Part shown: in pieces, positions 14,299 to 22,364 of the stretch | Layout: each line of letters opens with the position of its first letter | How positions within the stretch are numbered: the first letter of the stretch is position 1 | Assembly (NCBI GenBank): GCA_965260995.1 | Contig: CBDHCD010000003.1 | Location: 62,001-126,000 of the forward strand | Origin: JBBROS01 sp965260995 | Lineage (GTDB): Bacteria; Pseudomonadota; Alphaproteobacteria; Acetobacterales; Acetobacteraceae | Reading direction: 5' to 3' | Length of the DNA: 64,000 nt | Translations under genes and position numbers: made by a program | Notes under the pieces: model-generated | What the model was told of the DNA's origin: nothing | Database searches by the model: none | What the model saw: only the letters and a program-made list of their open reading frames with translations

Positions 14299-16050
14299 TC
14301 ACAAGCTGAGCCGGCGGGTGGCGTAGGCGTACATCGGCCGCCACAGCAGCCGGTTGAACAGCACCACGAACCCGGCCATCACCGCCACTCCCAGCACCAC
14401 CCGCGGCGTGTCGCCCGCCGCCGTCGCCCCGGCGATGTAGGCCCCGAGACCGTGCGCCACGAGCCGCGTGTCGCCCCACCGCACCACCTCGCTGACGATG
14501 GCCGCGTTCCACGATCCGCCCGAGGCCGTGATCGCCCCCGTCACGTAGAAGGGGAACACCCCCGGCAGCATCACCCGCCGCCACCACAGCCAGCCGCCCA
14601 CCCGGAAGCTGCGCGCCACCTCCCGCAGGTCGCCCGGGTAAGCGCTCGCCCCGGCGACGACGTTGAACAGGATGTACCACTGCGTCCCCAGGATCATCAG
14701 CGGCGTCAGCCAGATGTCCGGGTTGCCCGAGAACCGCACGATCAGCACGACGAAGATCGGGAAAAAGAGGTTGGCCGGGAACGCCGCCAGGAACTGCGCC
14801 AGCGGCTGCGCCCGCCGCCCCCACTTCGGCCGCAGCCCCAGCCACACCCCCACCGGCACCCACACCAGCGTCGCCAGCGCCATCAGCGCCACCACCCGCG
14901 CGCACGTGACGAACCCGAGCAGCACCGCCGTCCCCAGGTCGGACCACGCCAGCGTGCCGCCCACGAACACCGCGACCCGCCATAGCGCGAACGACGCCAC
15001 GGCCGCGAGCAGGCCCCCGAACACCGCGTCCCCCGCCCGCGCCGCCCGCCCCCGCGCCGCCCGCCCCCGCGTCGCCGCCGGCCGCGCCCGCCGCCGCCCC
15101 AGGCGCATCCCCCCGAACGCGTCGAACCCGAGCGCCGCGGCGCGCGACACCGCCCGCAGCAGCCGCGTCCGCCGCAGCAGCTTCAGCACCCAGGGGTCCT
15201 CCGCCCCCTCGCCGGCCCCCCCGTCGCTCGCGGTCAACTCGAAGCGGAACTTGGCCGACCACGCCACCAGCGGCCGGAACAGCAATTGGTCATAGGCCAC
15301 GATCACCGCCAGCATGGCCCCGATCGCCCACAGCACCGCCCCGATGTCGCGGCGCGCGATCGCCAGCGCCACGTAGCTGCCGATCCCCGGCAGGCTCCAC
15401 GTCGTGTCGCCCACCGCCACCGCCTCGCTGGCGACGACGAAGAACCAGCCGCCCGACATGCTCATCATCGTGTTCCACACCAGCCCCGGCATCGCGAACG
15501 GCAGCTCGAGCCGCCAGAACCGCTGCCACGCCGACAGCCCGAGGCTGCGCGACGCCTCGTCGAGGTCCCCCGGCACCGTCCGCAGCGACTGGTACAGGCT
15601 GAACGCCATGTTCCACGCCTGGCTGGTGAAGATGGCGAAGATCGCCGCCAGCTCCGCCCCCAGCACCCGCCCCGGGAACAGGCTGAGGAAGAACACCGCC
15701 GTGAACGACAGGAAGCCCAGGATCGGCACCGATTGCAGCACGTCGAGCATCGGCACCAGGATCAGCCCCGCCCGCCGGCTCTTGGCCGCCAGCGGCGCGT
15801 AGGTCAGCGTGAACAGCAGCGAGCAGGCCAGGGCGGCGAACATCCGCAGCGTCGTCCGCACCGCGTAGCCGGGCAGGTTGGCCGGGTCGAGGCCGATCGC
15901 CTGCGCCGCCGGGGCATTGAGCGGCCCGAGCGCGCCCCGCGCAATGCCGGCCACGTAGACGAGCGCCGCCAGGATCAGCGCCCCGGCCGCCAGGTCGAAC
16001 GCGTTCGGCAGCCGGCGTGCCGAGAGAAAGGCGGGTGCGGTGTCTGACAT
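14299..16050 (-). CDS. Double-length nitrate/taurine-type ABC permease
   Basis: This 583-residue membrane protein contains two binding-protein-dependent permease domains in tandem. The first runs to about residue 270 (SQAWNMAFSLYQSLRTVP, then EASRSLGLSAWQRFWRLELP as the EAA loop). The second starts at about 325 (LGTQWYILFNVVAGASAYPGDL, EVARSFRVGGWLWWRRVMLPGVFP). Most ABC importers build this from two polypeptides; the fused form occurs with ATPases that carry the AAA-associated domain, as the downstream gene does. An Arg/Ala-rich linker (about 300-325) joins the halves. The ATG at 16050 is the only good start. Confidence 0.88.
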   Translation of the reverse strand: MSDTAPAFLSARRLPNAFDLAAGALILAALVYVAGIARGALGPLNAPAAQAIGLDPANLPGYAVRTTLRMFAALACSLLFTLTYAPLAAKSRRAGLILVPMLDVLQSVPILGFLSFTAVFFLSLFPGRVLGAELAAIFAIFTSQAWNMAFSLYQSLRTVPGDLDEASRSLGLSAWQRFWRLELPFAMPGLVWNTMMSMSGGWFFVVASEAVAVGDTTWSLPGIGSYVALAIARRDIGAVLWAIGAMLAVIVAYDQLLFRPLVAWSAKFRFELTASDGGAGEGAEDPWVLKLLRRTRLLRAVSRAAALGFDAFGGMRLGRRRARPAATRGRAARGRAARAGDAVFGGLLAAVASFALWRVAVFVGGTLAWSDLGTAVLLGFVTCARVVALMALATLVWVPVGVWLGLRPKWGRRAQPLAQFLAAFPANLFFPIFVVLIVRFSGNPDIWLTPLMILGTQWYILFNVVAGASAYPGDLREVARSFRVGGWLWWRRVMLPGVFPFYVTGAITASGGSWNAAIVSEVVRWGDTRLVAHGLGAYIAGATAAGDTPRVVLGVAVMAGFVVLFNRLLWRPMYAYATRRLSL

Positions 16051-16478
16051 GCGGCGTCGCCCGAGTTCGGCCCTGGTTCATCGGCCCCGGCTCATCGGGA
16101 GCGGGGACGGCCCGGGTCTACCCCGCATCCCCGCCGGCTGGAACCGCGCCCCGCCCCGGATCGCCGCCGCGAAGGGCGCGGGCCGCCGGCCAATCTGATA
16201 CAACCGGCCTGATGCGGCCGGCCTGCGACGACCGGCCGGCGACGATCGTTCCGATCGGAACCCGGAACCTCCGGGAACGGATGACGCGAAGGTGACGCGA
16301 TGAGCACGACCAGGACCACGGCGCAGCGGCGCGGCGAAAGGGCCGGGCGCTGACCCGCCCCGGCACCAGCCCCAGCCCCGAGCCGGCCGACGAAGCCCCG
16401 CTCCGTCGCCTGCTCACAAGCCTGCCCGGCCCGGCGCGCCGCGCCTTCGAATGGCTGCAGCGCCCGGGCAACGCCTGG

Positions 16479-16679
16479 GTGCGGCTGCCCTTGGGCGTGC
16501 TGCTGACCGTGGGCGGCGTGTTCGGCTTCCTGCCCATCCTCGGCTTCTGGATGGTCCCGGTCGGCCTGCTGCTGCTGTCGCGCGACATCCCGGCCCTGCG
16601 CCGCCCGACCATGCGCGCCCTCGCCGCCTGCCAGCGCTGGTGGGACCAGGCCCGCGCCCGTTGGCGACGGCGGCGTTAG
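16479..16679 (+). CDS. Small hydrophobic membrane protein (PGPGW-like), start uncertain
   Basis: The sure part is 66 residues with a helical hairpin (LGVLLTVGGVFGFLPILGFWMVPVGLLLLS) and a basic tail, like the small PGPGW-type membrane proteins common in alphaproteobacteria; its function is unknown. The GTG at 16479 is the only standard start in frame. Family-like sequence (RRAFEWLQRPGNAWVRLP) continues upstream to about 16350, where the frame has only a CTG. That CTG overlaps the TGA of a 17-codon ATG frame (16300-16353) in another frame. So the gene may start at CTG, use a frameshift, or carry a sequencing slip in this GC-rich run. It overlaps the convergent dut stop by four bases. Confidence 0.6.
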   Translation: MRLPLGVLLTVGGVFGFLPILGFWMVPVGLLLLSRDIPALRRPTMRALAACQRWWDQARARWRRRR

Positions 16680-17149
16680 TCCCCGCGCTCCCGCCCCGGA
16701 GCCATGCCTCCCGTGCTGCCGAACCCGGCATCGCCCCGCCCGGTCGCCTCCAGCGCCTCCACCTCCCGCCACGCCGCCCGCACCACCGGCGACAGCACCG
16801 CCTGCGCGATCCGCATCCCCCGCTCGACGGTGAAGGCCGCCTCGCCCGCGTTCAGCACGATCACCCGCAATTCGCCGCGGTAATCCTCGTCGATAGTCGC
16901 CGGGCTGTTCGGCAGGATGACGCCGTGATGCAGCGCCAGCCCCGAGCGCGGCCGCAACTGCAGCTCGTGCCCGGCCGGCAAGGCGATGGCGAGCCCGGTC
17001 GGGATCAGCGCCCGCTCGCCCGGCTCCAGCACCACCGGCGACGGCACCGCCGCCACCAGGTCCATCCCCGCCGCGCCCGCGCTGGCGTAGGTCGGCAGCG
17101 GCAGGTCCGCGCCGTGCGGCAGGCGCACGACCTCGATCGTCGCCGTCAC
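16676..17149 (-). CDS. dut: dUTP diphosphatase
   Basis: This trimeric dUTPase hydrolyses dUTP to dUMP and keeps uracil out of DNA. All five motifs are present: AGAAGMDL (1), PRSGLA (2), GVILPNSPATIDEDYRGEL (3, with the catalytic Asp), RGMRIAQAV (4) and GRGDAGFGSTG (5, the arm that closes over the base). With the GTG at 17149 it has 157 residues, close to the E. coli enzyme; an ATG at 17194 would add 15 residues and overlap the previous gene. It lies 8 bases after that gene's stop and is likely cotranscribed with it. Confidence 0.95.
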   Translation of the reverse strand: MTATIEVVRLPHGADLPLPTYASAGAAGMDLVAAVPSPVVLEPGERALIPTGLAIALPAGHELQLRPRSGLALHHGVILPNSPATIDEDYRGELRVIVLNAGEAAFTVERGMRIAQAVLSPVVRAAWREVEALEATGRGDAGFGSTGGMAPGRERGD

Positions 17150-17157
17150 GGCCCCGG

Positions 17158-17868
17158 TCAGGCCTTGGTCTTGGCGCGGAAGCTCGGCGTCCACCAGCGG
17201 ACCGGCTTCGGCTCCGGCGGCGGCGCGGTCCGCGGCCGCCCCCGCTTCGGCTTGATCGCCGCGCCGGCCGGGTCCGCGACGCTCGCGCCTCTCACCCCCG
17301 CCGCGGGCGCGTCAGCCAAGGACGCGTCGGCCGCGTGCGCGTCGGCCGCCTCGGCGGGGGTCGCCGGCTTGCCAACTGCCGCGGCGCGCTTGCCCGCTGT
17401 CCCCTGGGCCGTCATTGCCTGGGCCGCTGCTTGGGCCGCTGCTTGGGCCGCCGCCTGGGCCAGCGCCTCCTGGGCCGCGACCCGCGCCTGGCGTTCCTGC
17501 GCCAGCGCCTCCTTGTGCGCCAGCTCCGCGTGCGCCAGCCGGGTCTGCAGCGCCTGCGCGGACGCCTGCTGCTCCTGCAGCGCGCGCCGCGTGCCGGCAT
17601 GGGCGGACCGCTCCGCCTCCAAGGACGCCTGCAGCTCGGCCACCCGCTCGCGCAGCCCGGCCGCCTCGGCGTCGTGGCGCGGGTTCAGCACCGTCACCGG
17701 CACGCCGCCGTCCTGCACGAATCGGTGCCGCTGCCGGGCCTGCTCGGGCCGTTGCTGCGGCGTGTGTCCCGACGCCTTGGCGTTCAAGCCAAGCGCCCGC
17801 CGCATTTTCTGCTCGACGCTGTTCGCGTCGTTTGGCACTAGGGGAATGCGATTGCCTTTGTCGGCCAT
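17158..17868 (-). CDS. Coiled-coil protein with AT-hook-like C-terminus, unknown function
   Basis: I do not recognise a family for this 236-residue protein. Residues about 70-150 are a Glu/Gln/Ala-rich predicted coiled coil (LRERVAELQASLEAERSAH onward), lengthened by a 12-bp DNA repeat that encodes AAAQ units (about 17411-17455). After a low-complexity Ala/Asp stretch the tail reads KPKRGRPRT, the basic-GRP-basic core of an AT-hook, then a Pro-rich end and a WWTPSF motif. The N-terminus (IPLVPNDANSVEQKMRRALGL) looks like an ordered short domain. An elongated DNA- or nucleoid-binding role is an inference. It precedes dut in a likely operon and diverges from arginase. Confidence 0.75.
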   Translation of the reverse strand: MADKGNRIPLVPNDANSVEQKMRRALGLNAKASGHTPQQRPEQARQRHRFVQDGGVPVTVLNPRHDAEAAGLRERVAELQASLEAERSAHAGTRRALQEQQASAQALQTRLAHAELAHKEALAQERQARVAAQEALAQAAAQAAAQAAAQAMTAQGTAGKRAAAVGKPATPAEAADAHAADASLADAPAAGVRGASVADPAGAAIKPKRGRPRTAPPPEPKPVRWWTPSFRAKTKA

Positions 17869-18244
17869 CAGCTCTCGTTTTCAACCTGGGATGAGGAGCA
17901 AGGCGGCCCGATCAGCCGGCCGCACGGAAGCTGTCCCTGATTCGCGCGGGAATTGCAAGCCGGAGCGAGCAGGGCTGCCGACAGGGGCGCGCCGCGATCC
18001 CGTGAGGTCGCCCGCTCGCCGCGGCGGCGAACAGCCCCGTCCGGCACGCATCCGACCCCTCCCGCCCTGGCCCGGCGCGCGCCCTGCGCCCTCCTCGACA
18101 CGGAAACAACATGACAATTCCACACGCATCGGAACGCTCCCCGCCTCCGGGCCGCTCCCTGGGCCGCTCCCTGGGCCGCTCCTCAGGCCACTCCCCAAGC
18201 CGCTTCCCGACCCGCACGCCCGGCCAACCCTCCGGCCGCCCCGC
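17869..18244. other. 376-bp divergent intergenic region before arginase
   Basis: This gap separates the minus-strand coiled-coil gene from arginase and must hold both promoters. I find no convincing -35/-10 pair. The right end (18149-18208) is filled by a 12-bp tandem repeat, which leaves little room for a normal leader in front of the arginase GTG. An in-frame open extension of arginase runs through the whole gap, but it lacks family resemblance. Confidence 0.5.
18149..18208 (+). repeat. 12-bp tandem repeat, five units
   Basis: Five 12-base units start as two copies of GGGCCGCTCCCT and decay towards the arginase start (GGGCCGCTCCTC, AGGCCACTCCCC, AAGCCGCTTCCC). The gradient of divergence suggests the right-hand units are older. 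The array lies 36 bases upstream of the arginase start and may influence its expression. Confidence 0.8.
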
Positions 18245-19174
18245 GTGACGCTCGCCCTGATCGGCGCGCCGGTCGACGCCGGCGCGGGCCGCCCCGGCGC
18301 TGCCGTCGGCCCGACCGCCCTGCGCATCGCCGGCCTCATCGACGGCCTGCGCCGCATGGGCCTCGCCGTCGAGGACGGCGGCGACCTGCCGCCCCCGCCG
18401 CCCGCCGACCTCGTCGCCGACGACCGCGCCCGCAACCTGCCCCTGGTCGCCGCCTGGGCCCGGCTGCTGAGCCAGCGCACCTGCGCCCTGCTCGGCGAGG
18501 GCAAGCTCCCGGTCGTGCTCGGCGGCGACCACAGCCTGAGCATGGGCACCGTCAACGGCGCAGCCCGCCACGCCCGCGCAGCCGGGCGGCCCCTGGTGGT
18601 GCTGTGGCTCGACGCCCACGGCGACTTCAACACCCCCGCCACCAGCCCCTCCGGCAACATGCACGGCATGTCCGTCGCCCTCCTCGCCGGCGAGGAGGGC
18701 CTCGACGCCGTGTTCGGCCCCGAGCCGCGCGTCCCCGTGCCGCCCGGCGACCTGCACCTGTTCGGCATCCGCTCCATCGACCGCGGCGAGCGCGAGCTGC
18801 TGCACGCCCGCGGCGTCAACGTCGTCGACATGCGCCAGATCGACGAGCAGGGCGTCTCGGTGCCGCTGCGCCGCATCATCGACCTCGCCGCCGCCCAGGA
18901 CGCCATGCTCCACGTCAGCCTCGACGTCGACTTCCTCGACCCCTCGCTCGCGCCGGGCGTCGGCACCACCGTGCCGGGCGGCGCGACCTACCGTGAGGCC
19001 CACCTGGTCATGGAACTGCTGCACGACAGCGGCCTCGTCACCTCCGTCGACGTCGTCGAGCTCAACCCCTTCCTCGACGTGCGCGGCCAGAGCGCCTACC
19101 TGCTGGTCGAGCTGGTCCAGAGCCTGTTCGGCCAGCGCATCATGCCGCGCCCCACCCGCGCCGGCCCTCGGTGA
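18245..19174 (+). CDS. rocF: Arginase
   Basis: This binuclear manganese enzyme of 309 residues splits arginine to ornithine and urea. Metal ligands are visible in GGDHS (about 99-103), DAHGDFN (about 125-131) and SLDVDFLDP (about 225-233); the substrate-binding loop NTPATSPSGNMHGM matches true arginases rather than agmatinases. The N-terminus TLALIGAPVDAGAGRPGAAVGP is the usual first strand, so the GTG at 18245 fits although the ribosome site is poor. No arginine transporter or ornithine enzyme gene is adjacent, so regulation is unclear. Confidence 0.94.
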   Translation: MTLALIGAPVDAGAGRPGAAVGPTALRIAGLIDGLRRMGLAVEDGGDLPPPPPADLVADDRARNLPLVAAWARLLSQRTCALLGEGKLPVVLGGDHSLSMGTVNGAARHARAAGRPLVVLWLDAHGDFNTPATSPSGNMHGMSVALLAGEEGLDAVFGPEPRVPVPPGDLHLFGIRSIDRGERELLHARGVNVVDMRQIDEQGVSVPLRRIIDLAAAQDAMLHVSLDVDFLDPSLAPGVGTTVPGGATYREAHLVMELLHDSGLVTSVDVVELNPFLDVRGQSAYLLVELVQSLFGQRIMPRPTRAGPR

Positions 19175-19253
19175 CCAGGGCGGCGATGCCCGGACCCCCG
19201 GTGGCGCGTCGCTTCCTTTGCTTTCTGCTGCGGCGCACCAAATACGGTCCGGC

Positions 19254-20042
19254 ATGATCGTCGTGAAAACCTGCCTCCTGCTGTTCGCCCTGCTCTACCT
19301 GCTGCCGCTCGGCATCTCCGCCGCCCTCTACCGCATGGACGGCAGCGGCGTCGGCTGGCGCACCGCCGACCGTTCCAGCATCGGCCACCTGCCGCCCGCC
19401 TCGCGCGCCCCTCACGCCGTCGTGCGCATCTTCGGCGCCCAGACCGTGCGCTGGCGCGGCGTGTTTGCCACCCATTGCTGGATCGTGTTCAAGCCGGCGG
19501 GCGCCCCTCGCTACACCCGCTACGACTACACCGCCTGGGGCGCGCCCATCCGCCTCAACGGCTTCGAGCCGGACGGCCGCTGGTTCGGCCGCGTCCCCGA
19601 GGTCGTCTTCGCCGCCGACGGCGACGCCGCGGCCGCGCTGATCCCCCGCATGGAAGCCGCCATCCGCGACTACGCCTGGCGCAACGAGGGCGACTACCGC
19701 GCCTGGCCCGGCCCCAACTCCAACACCTTCGTCGCCGCCGTCATGGACACGGTGCCGGAAATCCGCACCTCGCTGCCGCCGACGGCCATCGGCAAGGACT
19801 ACCCTTACGACGGCCGCTGGCTCCGCCCCACCGCCTCCGGCACCGGCCTGCGCCTGACGCTGGGCGGCTACCTGGGCCTCACCGTCGGCTGGGTGGAGGG
19901 CGTCGAACTCAACATCCTCGGGGCCGTGGCCGGGTTCGACCTGCGCCGCCCGGCCCTCAAGCTGCCCGGCCTCGGCCGCCTCGGCATTCCGAAGCCGGAC
20001 GGCCCGGCCGGCCCGATGACGGGCGCGGCCCCCAGCTCGTAG
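19254..20042 (+). CDS. DUF3750 family membrane-anchored protein
   Basis: This 262-residue protein has an N-terminal helix (LLLFALLYLLPLGISAALY, about 7-25) and then the DUF3750 block: AVVRIFGAQTVRWRGVFATHCWIVFKP, YTRYDYTAWGAPIR, PGPNSNTFVA and IGKDYP. DUF3750 proteins have no assigned reaction. The conserved H-C-W and PGPNSNTF elements resemble the papain/NlpC-like DUF4105-type folds found near the envelope, but that is only an impression. The ATG at 19254 gives the membrane helix right at the start. The gene ends 24 bases before 103-bp element copy B. Confidence 0.85.
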   Translation: MIVVKTCLLLFALLYLLPLGISAALYRMDGSGVGWRTADRSSIGHLPPASRAPHAVVRIFGAQTVRWRGVFATHCWIVFKPAGAPRYTRYDYTAWGAPIRLNGFEPDGRWFGRVPEVVFAADGDAAAALIPRMEAAIRDYAWRNEGDYRAWPGPNSNTFVAAVMDTVPEIRTSLPPTAIGKDYPYDGRWLRPTASGTGLRLTLGGYLGLTVGWVEGVELNILGAVAGFDLRRPALKLPGLGRLGIPKPDGPAGPMTGAAPSS

Positions 20043-20066
20043 CGGCCCCCGCCCGCAATGGCCCGC

Positions 20067-20169
20067 CAGGGCGGTTTCATGTTGCGCGAAACTACCCTAG
20101 CTATCGTTCCACGCGGTTGCTCAGTTTGGCCGGACGCGAGGCGCGTTCGACCAAACTGAAACCGCTCTA
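20067..20169. repeat. 103-bp palindromic element, copy B (inverted)
   Basis: This is the same element as at 3617 and 48960, in the opposite orientation on the plus strand and the most diverged copy. The right terminus TGAAACCGCTCTA is perfect; the left reads CAGGGCGGTTTCA. The main stem CAGTTTGGCCGGACGC/GCGTTCGACCAAACTG has two non-Watson-Crick positions. The length is again exactly 103 bases. The last three bases are the complement of the TAG stop of the monooxygenase gene. The element lies between the convergent DUF3750 and monooxygenase genes. Confidence 0.85.
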
Positions 20170-20466
20170 GGCCGGCCGCAGCACGTGCACGGCGCGGCTC
20201 GCCACCATGTCCTTCGTCTTGGCCCCGTATGCTGCCATGTGCGGCGACTTGGCGTGCGCGGCCAAGGCCTCCGGGCTGTCCCACTTCTCGATCACCACGA
20301 ACGTGTCCGGCCCGAACGCCGCCCCGGTCCGCTCGGCATCGACCGCCGGGTCGTACTCGATGCAGCCGTCCTCGGCGTGGACGGCCGGCACGTTGGCGCG
20401 GAACGCGTCCAGCACGGCGTCGCGCTGGCCGGGGTGCGCGGTGATGATGGCGATGACGTGGATCAT
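20167..20466 (-). CDS. ABM-domain (quinol monooxygenase-like) protein
   Basis: This 99-residue ferredoxin-like alpha/beta protein belongs to the antibiotic biosynthesis monooxygenase superfamily. The pattern is IHVIAIITAHPGQRDAVLDAF, EDGCIEYDP, FVVIEKWDSPEALAAHAKSPHMAAY, close to YgiN-type quinol monooxygenases. These cofactor-free enzymes oxidise quinols or related phenolics, or act as small-molecule binding proteins. The TAG stop coincides with the end of element copy B. It is divergent from the serine hydrolase gene; GAGGA precedes the ATG. Confidence 0.88.
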   Translation of the reverse strand: MIHVIAIITAHPGQRDAVLDAFRANVPAVHAEDGCIEYDPAVDAERTGAAFGPDTFVVIEKWDSPEALAAHAKSPHMAAYGAKTKDMVASRAVHVLRPA

Positions 20467-20533
20467 GGCGGCTGTCCTCGATGCGAAGGCCCCCAGGTTG
20501 ACCTGACCCGGCCGCTGCCGGCAAGGATGCGCG

Positions 20534-21769
20534 ATGAACGATCATGCCCCGCCCGCCGGTCTCGATCCGCTCTCCCTCGACCCGCTCGCGTCCGGCCTCG
20601 ACCCGGCCCGCCTCGGGCGCATCGGCCCCTGGATGCAGCGATGGGTCGATGACGGCCGCCTCGCCGGGCTGACCGTCATGGTCCACCGCCGCGGCCGCAC
20701 CGCCTACCTCGCCAGCGCCGGCATGGCCGACCGCGAGCGCGGCGTGCCGATGGACGCCGGCACCCTGGTCCGCATCTATTCCATGACCAAGCCGCTCACC
20801 AGCACCGCCCTGATGATGCTCTACGAGCAGGGCCTGTTCCAGCTCGACGACCCGGTCTCGGCCGTGCTGCCCGCCTTCCGGGACATGCGCGTCTACGCCG
20901 GCGAGAACAACGTGCCCGTGCCGGCCGAGCGCCCCATCACCTACCGCGACCTGCTGACCCACACCGCCGGCCTGACCTACGGCTTCATGAACGCGACCCC
21001 GGTGGACGCCATGTACCGGGACGCGGGCGTCGATTTCCAGACCGCCGACGCCACCCTGGCCGAGGTGGTCGGGCGCGCCGCCGCCCTGCCGCTGCTGGCC
21101 CAGCCGGGCTCGGCCTGGAACTACAGCATCGCCACCGACGTGCTCGGCCACCTGGTCGCGCTCCATTCAGGCCAGGAGTTCGAGACCTTCCTCGCCGAGC
21201 GCGTGCTGCGCCCCCTCGGCATGGACGAGACGATGTTTCACGTGAAACATTCCCTCCGCCCCCGCTTCGCCGCCAACTACTACCGCGGCGAGGACGGCCG
21301 CGCCGCCCTGTTCGACGACCCGGCCGCCAGCCCCTTCCTCGAACCCCGCCTCGCCTCGGGCGGCGGCGGCCTGCTGTCCACCGCCGGCGACTACATGCGC
21401 TTCTGCCGCTTCATGCTCGGCGGCGGCGCGCTGGACGGGACCCGCCTGCTCGGCCGCAAGACCGTCGCCCTGATGATGTCCAACCACCTGCCCGGCGACA
21501 TGGCGGCCATGGGCCAGGCCCGGTTCAGCGAGAGCAGCTACGAGGGCATCGGCTTCGGCCTCGGCTTCTCCGTCATGCTCGACCCGGCCCGTGCCCAAAT
21601 TCTCGGCACCCCCGGCGAGTGCGCCTGGGGCGGGGCCGCCAGCACCGCCTTCTGGATCGATCCGGTGGAGGACATGGCCGTCGTGCTGCTGACCCAGCTC
21701 ATGCCGAGCAGCACCTACCCGATCCGGCGCGAGCTGCGCGTGCTGACCTACGCCGCCCTCGTCGACTGA
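20534..21769 (+). CDS. Serine hydrolase of the beta-lactamase/EstB family
   Basis: This 411-residue enzyme has the class C beta-lactamase fold. The nucleophile motif SxxK is SMTK (near residue 85, in YSMTKPLTSTALMML), and the tyrosine motif is WNYSIATDVLG, the YSxxxxxLG form typical of EstB-type esterases rather than the YxN of AmpC. The last box is in the GGxASTAFWIDP region (about 355-365). There is no signal peptide, which points to a cytoplasmic esterase or lipase-like enzyme rather than a lactamase. AAGGA precedes the start. An odd hairpin-like sequence, not a tRNA, follows the stop. Confidence 0.9.
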   Translation: MNDHAPPAGLDPLSLDPLASGLDPARLGRIGPWMQRWVDDGRLAGLTVMVHRRGRTAYLASAGMADRERGVPMDAGTLVRIYSMTKPLTSTALMMLYEQGLFQLDDPVSAVLPAFRDMRVYAGENNVPVPAERPITYRDLLTHTAGLTYGFMNATPVDAMYRDAGVDFQTADATLAEVVGRAAALPLLAQPGSAWNYSIATDVLGHLVALHSGQEFETFLAERVLRPLGMDETMFHVKHSLRPRFAANYYRGEDGRAALFDDPAASPFLEPRLASGGGGLLSTAGDYMRFCRFMLGGGALDGTRLLGRKTVALMMSNHLPGDMAAMGQARFSESSYEGIGFGLGFSVMLDPARAQILGTPGECAWGGAASTAFWIDPVEDMAVVLLTQLMPSSTYPIRRELRVLTYAALVD

Positions 21770-21858
21770 CCCACGCGCCCGCCCAGGGCTTGAACCGCTG
21801 AGTTTTGCCACTACACCTCAGGGCGACCGGCCCCCCGAGCTGGATAGGGAACCGCACC

Positions 21859-22176
21859 ATGACTACGCTCGCCGCCGGACGCTTCGCCGTCCCGTTGCTC
21901 GCCGCCACCCTCGCCGGCGGCGTCGCGTTCGCCCAGACTGCCGCTGCCCAGACTGCCGCTGCCCAAACTTCCGCTGCCCAAACCGCCGCGCCGGGCGCGA
22001 GGGATGACGAGCAGCCGACCCGGGACCAGACCAATAGGCTGATGCGGCAAAACGGCATCGCCCCCTCCGCCGAGCAGAGCCGTGACCAGCTGCGCACCCT
22101 GAACGAGCTCGACCGCAAACTGCTGCCCAACGACCCGTCCGTGCCGGCCCCCGGCGTCCAGTCCCGCCCGCGCTGA
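21859..22176 (+). CDS. Small secreted protein with QTAAA repeats, unknown function
   Basis: The precursor has 105 residues. Residues 1-24 are a clear signal peptide (MTTLAAGRFAVPLLAATLAG onward, cleavage likely after AFA). Right after it a 15-bp DNA repeat encodes four QTAAA-like units, then a hydrophilic helical region (TRDQTNRLMRQNGIAPSAEQSRDQLRTLNELDRKLLP). No family is recognised; the last part, with conserved-looking LNELDRKLLP, is probably the functional segment. The in-frame ATG at 21805 is rejected because it would bury the signal sequence. Confidence 0.7.
   Translation: MTTLAAGRFAVPLLAATLAGGVAFAQTAAAQTAAAQTSAAQTAAPGARDDEQPTRDQTNRLMRQNGIAPSAEQSRDQLRTLNELDRKLLPNDPSVPAPGVQSRPR
21931..21990 (+). 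repeat. 15-bp in-frame tandem repeat, four units
   Basis: There are four units of GCCCAGACTGCCGCT: two identical and two with a few changes. They encode AQTAA(A) just behind the signal peptide of the small secreted protein. The period keeps frame, so copy-number change would alter only the length of this linker. Confidence 0.9.
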
Positions 22177-22364
22177 GCCGCGCGCCGGGACGCCGCGCAG
22201 GCCGAGGCGGCGCACCCGGCACCGACCCGACGATCAGCGCCGTCCTGATGCAACCAGGACGCGAGAACTTGTTGCAAGCTGCTGCTTCCAACTGTATTGC
22301 AACCGTATTGTTCGCCTCCGCTTCGCGCGTATTGGCCTTTGCGCCCATTTGAAGGCAAGCCTCC

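Noticed and set aside
16451..18244. Long in-frame extension upstream of arginase
   Set aside because: It runs antisense to dut and the coiled-coil gene; the arginase fold starts at the GTG at 18245.
21790..21830. tRNA-like sequence (GGTTCAAGCCC on the minus strand)
   Set aside because: Only a T-arm-like string and a 5-bp CTGAG/CTCAG stem can be found; no cloverleaf forms.
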